Positions 26,499 to 35,803 of a stretch of 54,626 bases of DNA are shown in pieces (within the stretch, counting starts at the first letter, position 1; each line of letters begins with the position of its first letter). The DNA comes from Hyphomicrobiales bacterium. GTDB taxonomy: Bacteria > Pseudomonadota > Alphaproteobacteria > Rhizobiales > Rhizobiaceae. The translations under genes were made by a program, and so were the position numbers. Below the pieces are notes generated by a model. That model was given only the letters and a program-made list of their open reading frames with translations, was not told the origin of the DNA and ran no database searches. The stretch is taken from the NCBI GenBank assembly GCA_011087605.1, contig JAALLE010000016.1, positions 1 through 54,626 on the forward strand, given 5' to 3'.

Positions 26499-27374
26499 AT
26501 GGCAAATTCACCCGCCCCATTTGGCACATATGCTCTGAAACCCTGGCGGGAATTGGTACGCCGGGGTGCAGACTCGATGCCATCGGGCCGGTTGGGAATC
26601 TGGTCTGTTTCGCTGATGCGGCGCGCCAGCCTGTTGGGCCATTCCAGGGGCATGCGAGGGCCTCACGACATATCGGTCGTTGATGGTGTTAACGCCCGTC
26701 TGTATCCAGGATCAAATCGATGCGAAAAACGCGGCTATGCCGGCGTACATCTGTGGGATCTGAGCGAACGCAACAGTCTGGAAGACGCAATCAAGGCGCA
26801 TAAACACGACCGCCCGTTTGTATTTTTGGATGTTGGAGCAAATGTCGGCTTGTACAGTCTGTTCGTGCACGCATTTGCTTCAAACGCCGGCAAGGATTAC
26901 CGAATTATTGCGATTGAACCCGATCCGGAAAATCGCAGCCGTCTCGAGTTTAACTGTCAGGCGAGCAATTGCGATCTTCAGATTGATCCTGTCGGAATTG
27001 CCCATCAGGCGGGAACTGGATACCTGACTCAGGCGAAGAACAATCGCGGCACAGTTGCCGTCGCCTATTCTGGTTCCGGTGTCGAGGTGGAATTGATAAC
27101 CCTGTCCGATCTGATCGAGCGTCACGAACTGGATCAGGTCGACGCCTTGAAGATAGATATTGAGGGTCGCGATGCTTCTGCATTGCGGGCGATGACCGAA
27201 CAGGCACCCAAATCAGTCTGGCCAAAACTGATCATCGTTGAAATTAAAAGTCGCACTGAAAACCCAATCCTCGATTATCTGGCTCAGCATGGTTATCGAT
27301 TGCGACATCAAGCAAAAACCAACGCCATCTTGGAACTCGATGGCGACAATTCTGAAGCCGTGGAAAGTGCCTAA
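26499..27374 (+). CDS. FkbM family SAM-dependent methyltransferase
   Basis: A 291-residue protein with the FkbM methyltransferase domain at ~85-275. FVFLDVGANVGLYSL is the SAM-binding glycine motif, IAIEPDPENRSRLEFN the acidic post-strand motif, and DALKIDIEGRDASALRAM the FkbM hallmark K-x-D-x-E-G. The first ~80 residues are not in the domain. These enzymes O-methylate sugars, lipids or natural products. It begins after the dnaK terminator and ends directly against dnaJ (TAA then ATG, no gap), so it is probably cotranslated with dnaJ. dnaK and dnaJ are often adjacent, so this is an insertion in that pair. Confidence 0.86.
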   Translation: MANSPAPFGTYALKPWRELVRRGADSMPSGRLGIWSVSLMRRASLLGHSRGMRGPHDISVVDGVNARLYPGSNRCEKRGYAGVHLWDLSERNSLEDAIKAHKHDRPFVFLDVGANVGLYSLFVHAFASNAGKDYRIIAIEPDPENRSRLEFNCQASNCDLQIDPVGIAHQAGTGYLTQAKNNRGTVAVAYSGSGVEVELITLSDLIERHELDQVDALKIDIEGRDASALRAMTEQAPKSVWPKLIIVEIKSRTENPILDYLAQHGYRLRHQAKTNAILELDGDNSEAVESA

Positions 27375-28499
27375 ATGACCAAGGCAGACTATTACGAAAC
27401 ACTGGGTGTTTCGCGCGACGCAGATGAGAAAGCGCTGAAAAGCGCTTTTCGCAAGCGTGCAATGAAATATCATCCCGATCGCAATCCCAATGATGCCGAA
27501 GCGGAAGCCAAGTTCAAAGAACTGGGCGAAGCCTATGAAGCCCTGAAGGATCCACAAAAGCGCGCAGCATATGATCGCTTTGGCCACGCCGCCTTTGAAA
27601 ATGGCGGCGGTGGCGGTGGCAGTCCGTTTGGCGGCGGTGGCATGAGCGATATATTTGAGGACATATTCGGCGAGATGATGGGAGGCGGTCGTCGCTCTTC
27701 TGGAGGACGCTCCCGTGGTGCGGATCTGCGCTACAATATGGAGATATCTCTTGAGGAAGCCTTTGAAGGCAAAACCGCCGAGATTGAAATTCCAACCGCA
27801 ATCACCTGCGAAAACTGTGATGGCTCAGGGGCCAAACCGGGCACCAGCCCATCCACTTGCGGCACATGTGGTGGTGTCGGCCAGGTACGCGCCAGTCAGG
27901 GATTCTTCTCAATCCAGCGCACCTGCCCTGCCTGCCAGGGGCGTGGCGAAGTGATATCTGAACCTTGTGACGATTGCGCGGGATCAGGCACGACAGAACA
28001 GAGTAAAACCCTGTCGGTCAATGTACCTGCCGGCATTGAAGACGGCACCCGCATTCGTCTTGCAGGCGAAGGTGAAGCCGGTGCCCGCGGTGGCCCCCAG
28101 GGCGATCTCTACATTTTCCTTTCGATCCGGCCACATGAGTTTTTTCAGCGCGACAGCGCCGATATTTACTGCCGGGTTCCAATTTCCATGACCACTGCCG
28201 CATTGGGTGGACAATTTGAAGTCGGTACGGTTGATGGCAGCAAAACCCGTGTAAAAGTTCCTGAAGGGACACAAAACGGCAAGCAGTTCCGATTGCGGTC
28301 CAAAGGCATGCCTGTGATGCGGTCGAGCCAGGTCGGTGACATGTATATTCAGGTTGCGATCGAGACGCCTTCAAACCTGTCAAAACGTCAGCGCGAGCTC
28401 CTCACCGAATTTGAGCAACTCAGCTCGGAAGAAAACTCTCCCGAATCGACCGGCTTCTTTTCCCGCATGAAAGGCTTTTTCAACGGATTGGCCGACTAG
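27375..28499 (+). CDS. dnaJ: chaperone protein DnaJ (Hsp40)
   Basis: DnaK co-chaperone of 374 residues that stimulates ATP hydrolysis and delivers substrates. The J-domain contains HPD at 33-35 (MKYHPDRNP). The Gly/Phe-rich linker (~76-110) is followed by the four zinc-finger repeats [24 protein letters not shown] and CDDCAGSG. The C-terminal peptide-binding domain ends near KGFFNGLAD. The ATG follows the FkbM stop codon directly. GGAAA in the end of the FkbM gene is a possible Shine-Dalgarno sequence. Confidence 0.98.
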   Translation: MTKADYYETLGVSRDADEKALKSAFRKRAMKYHPDRNPNDAEAEAKFKELGEAYEALKDPQKRAAYDRFGHAAFENGGGGGGSPFGGGGMSDIFEDIFGEMMGGGRRSSGGRSRGADLRYNMEISLEEAFEGKTAEIEIPTAITCENCDGSGAKPGTSPSTCGTCGGVGQVRASQGFFSIQRTCPACQGRGEVISEPCDDCAGSGTTEQSKTLSVNVPAGIEDGTRIRLAGEGEAGARGGPQGDLYIFLSIRPHEFFQRDSADIYCRVPISMTTAALGGQFEVGTVDGSKTRVKVPEGTQNGKQFRLRSKGMPVMRSSQVGDMYIQVAIETPSNLSKRQRELLTEFEQLSSEENSPESTGFFSRMKGFFNGLAD

Positions 28500-28509
28500 G
28501 AAACCTTCA

Positions 28510-29073
28510 ATGACACAGCCAAAGATTATCGTGATACCCGGCTCCATCCGAACCGGCTCCCACAATACCAGGCTCGGTGAGGTAATTACCAAACAGCTAA
28601 ATCAACTTGGAGCAGATGCACAGCTGATTTCACTGGCCGACTATCCAATGCCAATACTCAATCAGGACGACGAAAAACAAGCCGGGACGCCGGAAAATGC
28701 CCGTCAGCTGGCCGCTCTCATCGGTCAGCATCATGGCGTCGTTTTGGTCAACCCGGAGTATAACGGATCGTTTTCGGGCCTGATGAAGAACACTTTGGAC
28801 TGGTTGTCGCGCGATGTCGGATTGAAGGTCTATCAAAACCGGGTCTTTGCCCTCGCCGCCTGTTCCCCCGGCATGTTGGGCGGCATTCGGGTTCTGTCCC
28901 ACGCTCGCGACAATCTGGTCAGCGTTGGTGCTGATATGATTACCCAGCAATTGGCCGTTGGCAGCGCCGCAAAGGCGTTTGACAGCGATGATGCTTTGAC
29001 CAATGAAAGAGCAGCAGGCCTCTTGCAAAGCCTGTGTGAAAGCCTGATAGAACGCGCACACAAATATATTTGA
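28510..29073 (+). CDS. NADPH-dependent FMN reductase family protein
   Basis: Flavodoxin-fold oxidoreductase of 187 residues. [18 protein letters not shown] is the phosphate-binding loop for FMN, and [23 protein letters not shown] is the conserved central motif of this family (azoreductase or quinone/chromate reductase group). [14 protein letters not shown] follows. Length is usual. It sits between dnaJ and pyrF with short gaps (10 and 11 bases) and may be cotranscribed. The natural electron acceptor is unknown. Confidence 0.9.
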   Translation: MTQPKIIVIPGSIRTGSHNTRLGEVITKQLNQLGADAQLISLADYPMPILNQDDEKQAGTPENARQLAALIGQHHGVVLVNPEYNGSFSGLMKNTLDWLSRDVGLKVYQNRVFALAACSPGMLGGIRVLSHARDNLVSVGADMITQQLAVGSAAKAFDSDDALTNERAAGLLQSLCESLIERAHKYI

Positions 29074-29084
29074 CAGGAGTTTTC

Positions 29085-29783
29085 ATGGGCGACCCAAGAT
29101 TAATTGTTGGCCTGGATCTTCCGTCGGTTGATCGCGCCCGTGAAGTCATTGAACAGATCGGTGACGCAGCATCCTTTTACAAAATCGGTCATCAACTTGC
29201 TTTCGCGCCGGAAAAGGAAAACGGCCTGCATCTGGCCAAACAACTGGTGAATGAAGGCAAACAGGTTTTTCTTGATCTGAAATTGCTCGACATCGACAAC
29301 ACGGTCGCCAATGGCGTCAAAAGTGTGGCTGCCATGGGGGTTACGATGCTGACCATCCACGCTTATCCGAAAGCCATGCGCGCTGCAGTTGAGGCCGCCA
29401 GGGGCAGCGATCTGACATTGCTCGGCGTTACCGTTCTCACATCAATGGACGACGAGGACTTGGAGGAAGCCGGGTACGCCATGAAGGCTGCTGATCTGGT
29501 TCACCTACGGGCAAAACAGGCAAGTGACATCGGTATGGGCGGTATTGTTGCCTCGGCTCTTGAAGCTTCAGCGATCCGCTCGGTGGTTGGTGATGACCTG
29601 GCAGTGGTCACACCCGGCATTCGCCCTGCTGGCGCTGACCACGGCGATCAGAAACGGGTGATGACGCCATCTGATGCATTAAAGGCCGGTGCGTCGCATC
29701 TTGTGGTTGCCCGCCCGATTGTGGCAGCATCCAACCCCCGCGAGGCGGCACTCGCCATCGCGCGGGAAATGGCTAACATATAG
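29085..29783 (+). CDS. pyrF: orotidine 5'-phosphate decarboxylase
   Basis: Makes UMP, the last step of de novo pyrimidine synthesis; 232 residues, TIM barrel. [13 protein letters not shown] opens the barrel, and the catalytic Asp-Lys-Asp set is in [34 protein letters not shown] near the C-terminus binds phosphate. AGGAG lies ten bases before ATG 29085; a TTG at 29070 is less likely. Followed by two DUF1330 genes. Confidence 0.96.
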   Translation: MGDPRLIVGLDLPSVDRAREVIEQIGDAASFYKIGHQLAFAPEKENGLHLAKQLVNEGKQVFLDLKLLDIDNTVANGVKSVAAMGVTMLTIHAYPKAMRAAVEAARGSDLTLLGVTVLTSMDDEDLEEAGYAMKAADLVHLRAKQASDIGMGGIVASALEASAIRSVVGDDLAVVTPGIRPAGADHGDQKRVMTPSDALKAGASHLVVARPIVAASNPREAALAIAREMANI

Positions 29784-29797
29784 AAAAGGTTGAGAAT

Positions 29798-30088
29798 ATG
29801 GCAAAAGGTTATTGGATTGCGCGGGTCGATGTTAAAGACCCGGACGGTTATCCCGACTACGTCAACACCGCGAAACCGGCATTTGAGCGCCATGGTGCAA
29901 ACTTTCTCGCCCGCGGTGGTACAACCCATTCACTTGAAGGGCAAAATCGGGCACGCAATGTAGTGATCGAATTCCCCAGCGTTCAACACGCCCTGGATTG
30001 CTACAATTCCGAAGAATATCAGGCTGCCGTGAAAATCCGCCAGGCCGTCGCCGATTCCGAACTGATCATCGTCGAAGGAACATCCTAA
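29798..30088 (+). CDS. DUF1330 family protein (copy A)
   Basis: A 96-residue ferredoxin-like alpha-beta (dimeric alpha/beta barrel) protein of the DUF1330 family. It starts MAKGYWIARVDVKDPDGY and has RNVVIEFPSVQHALDCYNSE and ends ELIIVEGTS. The function of the family is unknown. The next gene is a clear paralogue, and its ATG overlaps this stop codon (TAATG). It follows pyrF by 14 bases. Confidence 0.88.
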   Translation: MAKGYWIARVDVKDPDGYPDYVNTAKPAFERHGANFLARGGTTHSLEGQNRARNVVIEFPSVQHALDCYNSEEYQAAVKIRQAVADSELIIVEGTS

Positions 30089-30387
30089 TGGCTAAAGGGT
30101 ACTGGATTGCCCATGTCGATATTGAAGACATGAACGAGTACAAAAAATATGTCGAAGGCAATGCCAAGGCATTTGAAAAATATGGTGGCCGGTTTCTGGT
30201 GCGCGGTGGCCAATTCCAAACACCAGAAGGCAGCAGTCGGTCACGCCATGTAATTCTGGAGTTTGAAAGCTACCAACAGGCCCTCGACTGCTACAACAGC
30301 GAAGAATATCAGTCAGTCATTCCGCTGCGCGCCAGACAGGGCGTTTCGGTCGGCGACTTCGTGATTATTGAAGGCTACGACGGCTGA
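30088..30387 (+). CDS. DUF1330 family protein (copy B)
   Basis: A 99-residue paralogue of the preceding gene: MAKGYWIAHVDIEDMNEY, FLVRGGQFQTPEG, and QALDCYNSEEYQSVIPLR align without major gaps. Start and stop overlap the first copy by one base, so the pair is translated together. The two may form a heterodimer, as the family fold usually dimerises. The function is unknown. Confidence 0.88.
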   Translation: MAKGYWIAHVDIEDMNEYKKYVEGNAKAFEKYGGRFLVRGGQFQTPEGSSRSRHVILEFESYQQALDCYNSEEYQSVIPLRARQGVSVGDFVIIEGYDG

Positions 30388-30433
30388 ACCTCCGGCCACA
30401 CATCCCTGTAAAGACGTTAAGAATTGTAAAGTT

Positions 30434-30458
30434 GGGCCGGATTTCTTGAAATTGGCCC
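30434..30458. repeat. hairpin after the DUF1330 pair
   Basis: GGGCC-GG-ATTTC-TT-GAAAT-T-GGCCC folds into two stacked 5-bp stems. It lies 46 bases after the second DUF1330 gene and is not followed by T residues. It may be a 3' end or attenuator for the pyrF-DUF1330 transcript. Confidence 0.4.
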
Positions 30459-30535
30459 GATTAACCCTACGTCATGAGTAAGCGGCGGTCATAACAAATC
30501 AGTACCCCGCACCACCATCTGAGAGGGTTCTCTTT

Positions 30536-31027
30536 ATGACACACGCCTTCATCCGTCCGGCCTGGACACCTGTTACCATCGCCATGATGATCATCGGATT
30601 CATGATTTTCTGGCCTTTGGGCGTCGCCATGATCGCCTACATTATCTGGGGCGACCGGCTCGACAAGTTCAAATCCGACGTCAACACGGCAACCGAAAAG
30701 GCTTCCTGCATGTTTTCAAAACGTGACCATTCTTTCCGCGCTCACAGTCGCACCGGCAATGTTGCTTTTGACGACTGGCGCGAAGCTGAGTTGAAGCGCC
30801 TGCACGAAGAACGCATGAAACTGGATGCGATGCGCGCCGAATTTGATGACTATGCCCGTGAATTGCGTCGCGCCAAGGACGAGGCCGAATTTAAAGGCTT
30901 CATGGCCGAGCGCGCCAAGCGCGTCGACAGTGACTCAGGCGCAGATGCTGGCGAGGTGAAAAGTGCCAAACCGAGCAAGCCGAAAAAGGTGAAGAAATCC
31001 GGCGGCAAGACCGTTCCCGGCGTCTGA
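30536..31027 (+). CDS. DUF2852 family membrane protein
   Basis: A 163-residue protein with a hydrophobic N-terminus, about residues 9-39 (VTIAMMIIGFMIFWPLGVAM), matching one or two membrane passes. A charged helical region (EAELKRLHEERMKLDAMRAE) likely forms a coiled coil. The C-terminus is Lys/Pro/Ser-rich. This layout is that of the DUF2852 family found in rhizobia. The function is unknown. A strong terminator follows. Confidence 0.8.
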   Translation: MTHAFIRPAWTPVTIAMMIIGFMIFWPLGVAMIAYIIWGDRLDKFKSDVNTATEKASCMFSKRDHSFRAHSRTGNVAFDDWREAELKRLHEERMKLDAMRAEFDDYARELRRAKDEAEFKGFMAERAKRVDSDSGADAGEVKSAKPSKPKKVKKSGGKTVPGV

Positions 31028-31054
31028 TACCAGATACTGCTGTTCTAAATCTTC

Positions 31055-31084
31055 AAAGGCCCGCCAACATGGCGGGCCTTTTTT
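31055..31084 (+). terminator. intrinsic terminator after the DUF2852 gene
   Basis: AAAGGCCCGCC (31055-31065) and GGCGGGCCTTT (31071-31081) form a perfect 11-bp stem with loop AACAT, followed by a run of T. Confidence 0.92.
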
Positions 31085-31123
31085 ATGTTCCCCTGTCCGT
31101 CTCGAATCGTTTACAAGGTCGCC

Positions 31124-31891
31124 ATGTTGTCTTTGCTGAAAAAGCGCCCTCCCCCGAAAGCCGGCAAGGTTGAGCGCTGGACATTGCTGGAAATCGATGG
31201 CCGACAGGTCGATGTGCGGATTATGGAAAATCCCCGAACTTCTCGGCTCACACTTCGGCTTGTGCCCGCCGCCAAAGCCCAGGAAAGCCTCAAGGTCACG
31301 GTTCCACCTGGAACGCCTGAAGATGAGATCGATACATTTTTGCAACGCAATCGCGCCTGGGCGGCGGCCCGATTGTCGCGTCTGCCGGAAGTCACAAAAA
31401 TTGCCGACGGGGTCGTCATTCCGCTGCGGGGCAAACCCCATCGCATCATGCATTCCGGGATCGGCCGGGGCATTGTCTCGGTTGGCATGGAAGGAGATGG
31501 GCCGGTTATCCGGGTTTTCGGTGATCCCAAATTTACCGGCCGCAGGGTGGCTGACTTTCTCAAACGACAGGCCCGGCAGGATTTGACCAAAGCCGTGCAT
31601 CAACACGCCGCAACACTGGGGGTAAAACCCAAATCCATCACATTAAGAGATACCACATCACGCTGGGGATCATGTTCCTCTTCCGGTGCGTTGAATTTCA
31701 GTTGGCGGATCATTCTCGCTCCACCCGAAATACTTGATTACCTCGCCGCACATGAAGTCGCCCATCTTCGCGAAATGAACCATTCGGATCGCTTTTGGGC
31801 ATTGGTCCAGGAGATTTGCCCGGAGTTGGAGGCACACAAGGCCTGGCTGCGCGCACATGGTGCCAAGCTGCATGCGGTAATTGCCGCATAG
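31124..31891 (+). CDS. YgjP-like zinc metallopeptidase (DUF45/M48-related)
   Basis: A 255-residue protein with the YgjP/SprT-like fold. RDTTSRWGSCSSSGALNFSW carries the family's WGSC motif, and HEVAH (210-214) with a further His at 220 (REMNHS) gives the zinc site. ATG 31124 has AAGG upstream; the frame can be extended to 31085, but that lies inside the terminator. The substrate is unknown. It is 32 bases upstream of trpF and could be cotranscribed with it. Confidence 0.87.
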   Translation: MLSLLKKRPPPKAGKVERWTLLEIDGRQVDVRIMENPRTSRLTLRLVPAAKAQESLKVTVPPGTPEDEIDTFLQRNRAWAAARLSRLPEVTKIADGVVIPLRGKPHRIMHSGIGRGIVSVGMEGDGPVIRVFGDPKFTGRRVADFLKRQARQDLTKAVHQHAATLGVKPKSITLRDTTSRWGSCSSSGALNFSWRIILAPPEILDYLAAHEVAHLREMNHSDRFWALVQEICPELEAHKAWLRAHGAKLHAVIAA

Positions 31892-31923
31892 ACTCCCGAA
31901 GTATTTTCTGGCATCGCCTTCCC

Positions 31924-32589
31924 ATGAACTCGCTTGTCAAAATATGTGGCTTGTCAACGCCTGAATCTGTGCGCACCGCACAATGCGGTGGTGCTACGCA
32001 TCTGGGTTTTATCTTTTTTCCAAAAAGTCCCCGAAATGTATCGCCACAGCAGGCCGCACGACTGGTTCAGGACGTTGCGGATATCAAGACGGTCGCCGTG
32101 ACGGTCAATGCGGATAATCAGTTTCTCAATGAGATCACTGAGGCAATGAACCCGGATATTCTGCAGCTCCATGGCGCAGAAAGCAGCAAACGGGTTGCCG
32201 AGATAAAACAGCGCTACCAGCGACCGGTCATGAAGGCGCTGGCGATCCGCGAAGCATCTGATCTTGATAGAATTGCCAACTATGAAGGCATCGCCGATAT
32301 GTTTTTGCTGGACGCAAAACCACCGGAGGGTTCGCAATTGCCGGGCGGTAACGGGGTGAGTTTCGATTGGTCATTGATCGCTGGCTTGCACAGCAGATTG
32401 CCTATCCTATTGTCTGGTGGCATCGATCAGTCAAATTTGAATCAGGCACTCGACTATGTTCAGCAAGACCAAAATGATCTGATCGGGATTGATGTTTCAT
32501 CTGGTGTTGAGAGCAGCCCTGGTGTTAAAGACATTTTGAAAATTGAAAAGTTTCTGGCCGCCTGCCACCAGCGAAAAAACAAAGACTGA
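31924..32589 (+). CDS. trpF: phosphoribosylanthranilate isomerase
   Basis: TIM-barrel enzyme of 221 residues that isomerises PRA to CdRP in tryptophan synthesis. [12 protein letters not shown] contains the catalytic cysteine, [14 protein letters not shown] follows, and the phosphate site includes LSGGIDQSN and [15 protein letters not shown], with the catalytic Asp at its start. The ATG at 31924 gives the standard start and length. First of the trpF-trpB-trpA group; 14 bases separate it from trpB. No attenuator or leader peptide was seen before it. Confidence 0.96.
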   Translation: MNSLVKICGLSTPESVRTAQCGGATHLGFIFFPKSPRNVSPQQAARLVQDVADIKTVAVTVNADNQFLNEITEAMNPDILQLHGAESSKRVAEIKQRYQRPVMKALAIREASDLDRIANYEGIADMFLLDAKPPEGSQLPGGNGVSFDWSLIAGLHSRLPILLSGGIDQSNLNQALDYVQQDQNDLIGIDVSSGVESSPGVKDILKIEKFLAACHQRKNKD

Positions 32590-32603
32590 GAAAGACTCAA
32601 AAC

Positions 32604-33821
32604 ATGAGTACGCAATCTCCCAATTCATTCAAGATGGGCCCCGACAGCGAGGGTCAATTCGGTATTTTCGGAGGCCGATTTGTCGCCGAAACTCTCATGC
32701 CAAATATTCTGGAATTGGATGAAGCCTACAAGACGGCCAAGAAGGACCCCGAATTCCTGTCCGAACTGGAATATCTCAACAAACATTATACAGGGCGACC
32801 CAGCCCTCTGTATTTTGCCGAACGTCTGAGCGCCCATCTCAGTGGCGCGAAAATCTATTTCAAACGCGACGAGTTGAACCACACCGGCAGCCACAAAATC
32901 AACAATTGCCTCGGCCAGATCCTGCTTGCCAAGAGGATGGGAAAAACCCGCCTGATCGCTGAAACCGGTGCTGGTCAACACGGCGTCGCTGCCGCCACTG
33001 TGGCAGCCCGTTTCGGCTATCCCTGCCTCGTTTATATGGGTTCAAAGGACGTTGTTCGTCAGTCGCCCAACGTATTCCGCATGAAGCTTCTGGGTGCAGA
33101 GATAGAATCTGTTACCGCTGGTGCAGGTACATTGAAAGACGCCATGAATGAGGCGCTGCGTGACTGGGTCACCAATGTTGAAGACACATATTACCTGATC
33201 GGCACGGCTGCCGGACCGCATCCCTATCCGGAACTTGTGCGCGACTTCCAGTCGGTAATCGGCAAGGAGGCTCGCGAGCAGATCCAGGAAATGGAAGGCC
33301 GCCTGCCCGACATGATCATAGCGTCTGTTGGCGGAGGCTCAAACGCAATTGGCCTGTTTCATCCATTCCTCGATGATGACGGCGTCCAGATCGTCGGCGT
33401 TGAAGCCGGTGGCAAAGGCCTGGACGGGGAAGAACATTGTGCGTCATTAACCGCCGGTCGGCCGGGTGTTCTGCATGGCAACCGTACCTATCTGTTGCAA
33501 GACCCGGAAGGACAGATCAACGAGGGCGCATCAATTTCGGCAGGCCTGGATTATCCCGGCATCGGGCCGGAACATTCCTGGCTGAAAGATACGGGCCGCT
33601 GTGAATATGTGCCGATCATGGATGATGAAGCGCTGGAGGCGTTCCAGCTTTTATGCCGCCTTGAAGGCATTATCCCGGCACTTGAACCCAGCCATGCTTT
33701 GGCTGAAGTCATCAAACGTGCCCCGCAGATGGACAAGGACCAAATCATCATCATGAACCTGTGTGGTCGCGGCGATAAGGATGTCCACACCGTCGGCGAA
33801 GCCCTCGGCGTGGAGCTTTGA
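32604..33821 (+). CDS. trpB: tryptophan synthase beta chain
   Basis: PLP enzyme of 405 residues that condenses indole with serine. The PLP lysine is Lys98 in [13 protein letters not shown]. Other marks are [26 protein letters not shown], the phosphate loop [15 protein letters not shown], and the C-terminal [30 protein letters not shown] is the usual N-terminus. It is complete and four bases from the trpA start, in keeping with coupled production of the alpha2beta2 complex. Confidence 0.98.
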   Translation: MSTQSPNSFKMGPDSEGQFGIFGGRFVAETLMPNILELDEAYKTAKKDPEFLSELEYLNKHYTGRPSPLYFAERLSAHLSGAKIYFKRDELNHTGSHKINNCLGQILLAKRMGKTRLIAETGAGQHGVAAATVAARFGYPCLVYMGSKDVVRQSPNVFRMKLLGAEIESVTAGAGTLKDAMNEALRDWVTNVEDTYYLIGTAAGPHPYPELVRDFQSVIGKEAREQIQEMEGRLPDMIIASVGGGSNAIGLFHPFLDDDGVQIVGVEAGGKGLDGEEHCASLTAGRPGVLHGNRTYLLQDPEGQINEGASISAGLDYPGIGPEHSWLKDTGRCEYVPIMDDEALEAFQLLCRLEGIIPALEPSHALAEVIKRAPQMDKDQIIIMNLCGRGDKDVHTVGEALGVEL

Positions 33822-33825
33822 TCTG

Positions 33826-34650
33826 ATGACCCAGCGTATGACCGATTGTTTTGCCAAATTAGCGCAGGAAAACCGCCCGGCATTTGTCACCTATTTCATG
33901 GGTGGTGATCCGGATTTTGATACATCTGTTGAAATCATGAAGGGCCTGCCCGCTGCAGGCGCGGATGTGATCGAACTGGGCATGCCCTTTTCCGATCCAA
34001 TGGCCGATGGACCATCCATCCAGGCGGCTGGGTTGCGGGCGCTGAAAGGCGGCCACAACCTGACAAAATGTTTTCAGATGGTTCGCACCTTCCGTGAAAC
34101 TGACAACGAAACTCCCATTGTAGTAATGGGCTACTACAACCCGATCTATCAATATGGTCCGGAGAAATTTCTCAGCGAGGCGAGGGAAGCTGGAATTGAC
34201 GGCATGATTGTTGTCGATCTGCCCCCTGAAATGGACGAAGAATTGTGTATTCCTGCGCTCAAACACGATTTGAACTTCATTCGACTGGCAACGCCGACAA
34301 CCGATGAAAAGCGCTTGCCCAAAGTGCTGTCCAACACGTCCGGCTTTGTCTACTACGTGTCAATCAACGGCATCACCGGTGCAGCAGCACCTGAACCCGA
34401 TGAAGTCGCAGCCTCGGTTGCCCATATCAAGGCCAGAACCGATCTGCCAATTTGTGTTGGTTTCGGTGTCCGCACCGCCGAACAGGCGGCGAGTATTGGC
34501 CGCGCTGCTGACGGAGTTGTTGTCGGCACTGCCATTGTTTCAACCATCGCCGACAGTCTCAATGACGGTGCTGCAAGTGACCAGACGGTCGATCAGGCAT
34601 TGATCATCGTTTCCTCGATTGCCGAAGGGGTGAGATCGGCGCGCCGATAG
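33826..34650 (+). CDS. trpA: tryptophan synthase alpha chain
   Basis: TIM-barrel subunit of 274 residues that releases indole from indole-3-glycerol phosphate. The catalytic Glu and Asp lie in [34 protein letters not shown] is the usual N-terminus, and [12 protein letters not shown] and [14 protein letters not shown] form the phosphate site. ATG 33826 follows the trpB stop by four bases; ATG 33838 is an alternative. Last gene of the trp group. Confidence 0.97.
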   Translation: MTQRMTDCFAKLAQENRPAFVTYFMGGDPDFDTSVEIMKGLPAAGADVIELGMPFSDPMADGPSIQAAGLRALKGGHNLTKCFQMVRTFRETDNETPIVVMGYYNPIYQYGPEKFLSEAREAGIDGMIVVDLPPEMDEELCIPALKHDLNFIRLATPTTDEKRLPKVLSNTSGFVYYVSINGITGAAAPEPDEVAASVAHIKARTDLPICVGFGVRTAEQAASIGRAADGVVVGTAIVSTIADSLNDGAASDQTVDQALIIVSSIAEGVRSARR

Positions 34651-34685
34651 AATTGGCTCCGCCGCCAACTTTTATCTTCAAAATG

Positions 34686-34712
34686 ATGGCTTTTCCGCCC
34701 CGGCAAAGCCAT
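34686..34712. repeat. hairpin between trpA and accD
   Basis: ATGGCTTT and AAAGCCAT form an 8-bp stem around an 11-nt GC-rich loop, 35 bases after trpA. No T-run follows, so it is a possible 3' stabiliser or weak terminator. Confidence 0.4.
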
Positions 34713-34762
34713 AATGTGTCCCAATATAGGGTTTCATCAGACGCTGAATTCAAGGTTGACTT

Positions 34763-35788
34763 ATGAACTGGATAACCGACTACGTTCGTCCGAAATTTGA
34801 TTTCCTCAGCCGCAAGGAAATGCCCGAAAACCTATGGATCAAGGACCCTGAATCCGGTGAAATGGTATTTCATGCAGATTTGGAGGCCAATCAGTATGTG
34901 GTGCCATCTTCCGGCTACCATCTGGCCATCCGGGCCGAGGAACGGCTGAAATTTCTGTTTGATGACGGCGAATACGAAGTGTTTCCTCAACCGCAGGTCG
35001 CTATTGACCCGCTGAAATTCCGCGACGAACGTCGCTACACTGACAAGCTGAAAGAAAATCGCACCAAAACCGGTGTCGAGGACACTATTCATGCCGGAAC
35101 CGGTGAGATTCACGGCCAGAAAGTGACTGCCTGTGTTCAGGATTTCAAATTCATGGGCGGCTCGCTGGGCATGGCTGCCGGTGAAGCAATTATTGCTTCC
35201 ATGGAGCAAGCGGTGAACCGCAAGACACCCTATGTACTGTTTGCTGCCTCCGGTGGCGCCCGCATGCAGGAGGGCATTTTGTCGCTGATGCAATTGCCCC
35301 GGACAACCGTTGCGGTTCAAATGCTGCGCGAGGCCGGATTGCCCTATATCGTGGTGCTGACCAACCCAACAACCGGCGGGGTGTCTGCATCCTACGCTAT
35401 GCTTGGTGACATCCACATTGCTGAACCCGGGGCGTTGATCGGCTTTGCCGGTCCGCGGGTGATCGAGCAGACAATTCGCGAAAAACTTCCAGAAGGCTTT
35501 CAGCGTTCCGAATATCTGAAGGAACATGGCATGGTAGATATCGTCGTGCCGCGCACCGAAATGAAAGACACGATTTCCAATGTCCTGACGATCCTGACAC
35601 AACAACCGCACAGGAAATCAAAGACATCCGATGTCGAGGCAAAATCTGCTGCCGAGGCAAATCCGGAAAGCACATCAGCTGAGCAAGCTGACCAACCAGC
35701 TGTTGCGGCCGAGAAAACAACGACCGAGTCAAGCAGCAAAAAGGCAGTCGACAGCCCGGCCGTCGACATCAAGCCAGCCACTGCCTGA
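34763..35788 (+). CDS. accD: acetyl-CoA carboxylase carboxyltransferase subunit beta
   Basis: Carboxyltransferase beta chain that, with AccA, makes malonyl-CoA for fatty-acid synthesis. 341 residues: [15 protein letters not shown], then the crotonase-like core with [39 protein letters not shown] and [15 protein letters not shown]. In E. coli an N-terminal four-cysteine zinc ribbon precedes the core; here the matching stretch ([20 protein letters not shown]) has no cysteine. The last ~55 residues are Ala/Ser/Glu/Lys-rich and look disordered. folC starts 15 bases after it, a common pairing. Confidence 0.95.
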   Translation: MNWITDYVRPKFDFLSRKEMPENLWIKDPESGEMVFHADLEANQYVVPSSGYHLAIRAEERLKFLFDDGEYEVFPQPQVAIDPLKFRDERRYTDKLKENRTKTGVEDTIHAGTGEIHGQKVTACVQDFKFMGGSLGMAAGEAIIASMEQAVNRKTPYVLFAASGGARMQEGILSLMQLPRTTVAVQMLREAGLPYIVVLTNPTTGGVSASYAMLGDIHIAEPGALIGFAGPRVIEQTIREKLPEGFQRSEYLKEHGMVDIVVPRTEMKDTISNVLTILTQQPHRKSKTSDVEAKSAAEANPESTSAEQADQPAVAAEKTTTESSSKKAVDSPAVDIKPATA

Positions 35789-35803
35789 CGCGTTACATCG
35801 CTC

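Noticed and set aside
31795-31923. Longer trpF start giving 264 residues
   Set aside because: The extra 43 residues overlap the YgjP peptidase gene in another frame and are not TrpF-like; ATG 31924 gives the standard start.
31892-31923. Trp leader peptide/attenuator before trpF
   Set aside because: The gap is only 32 bases with no Trp-rich frame or terminator hairpin.
34832-35611. 259-codon frame antisense to accD
   Set aside because: Overlaps the well-supported accD core; composition (Gln/His-rich) is typical of a shadow.
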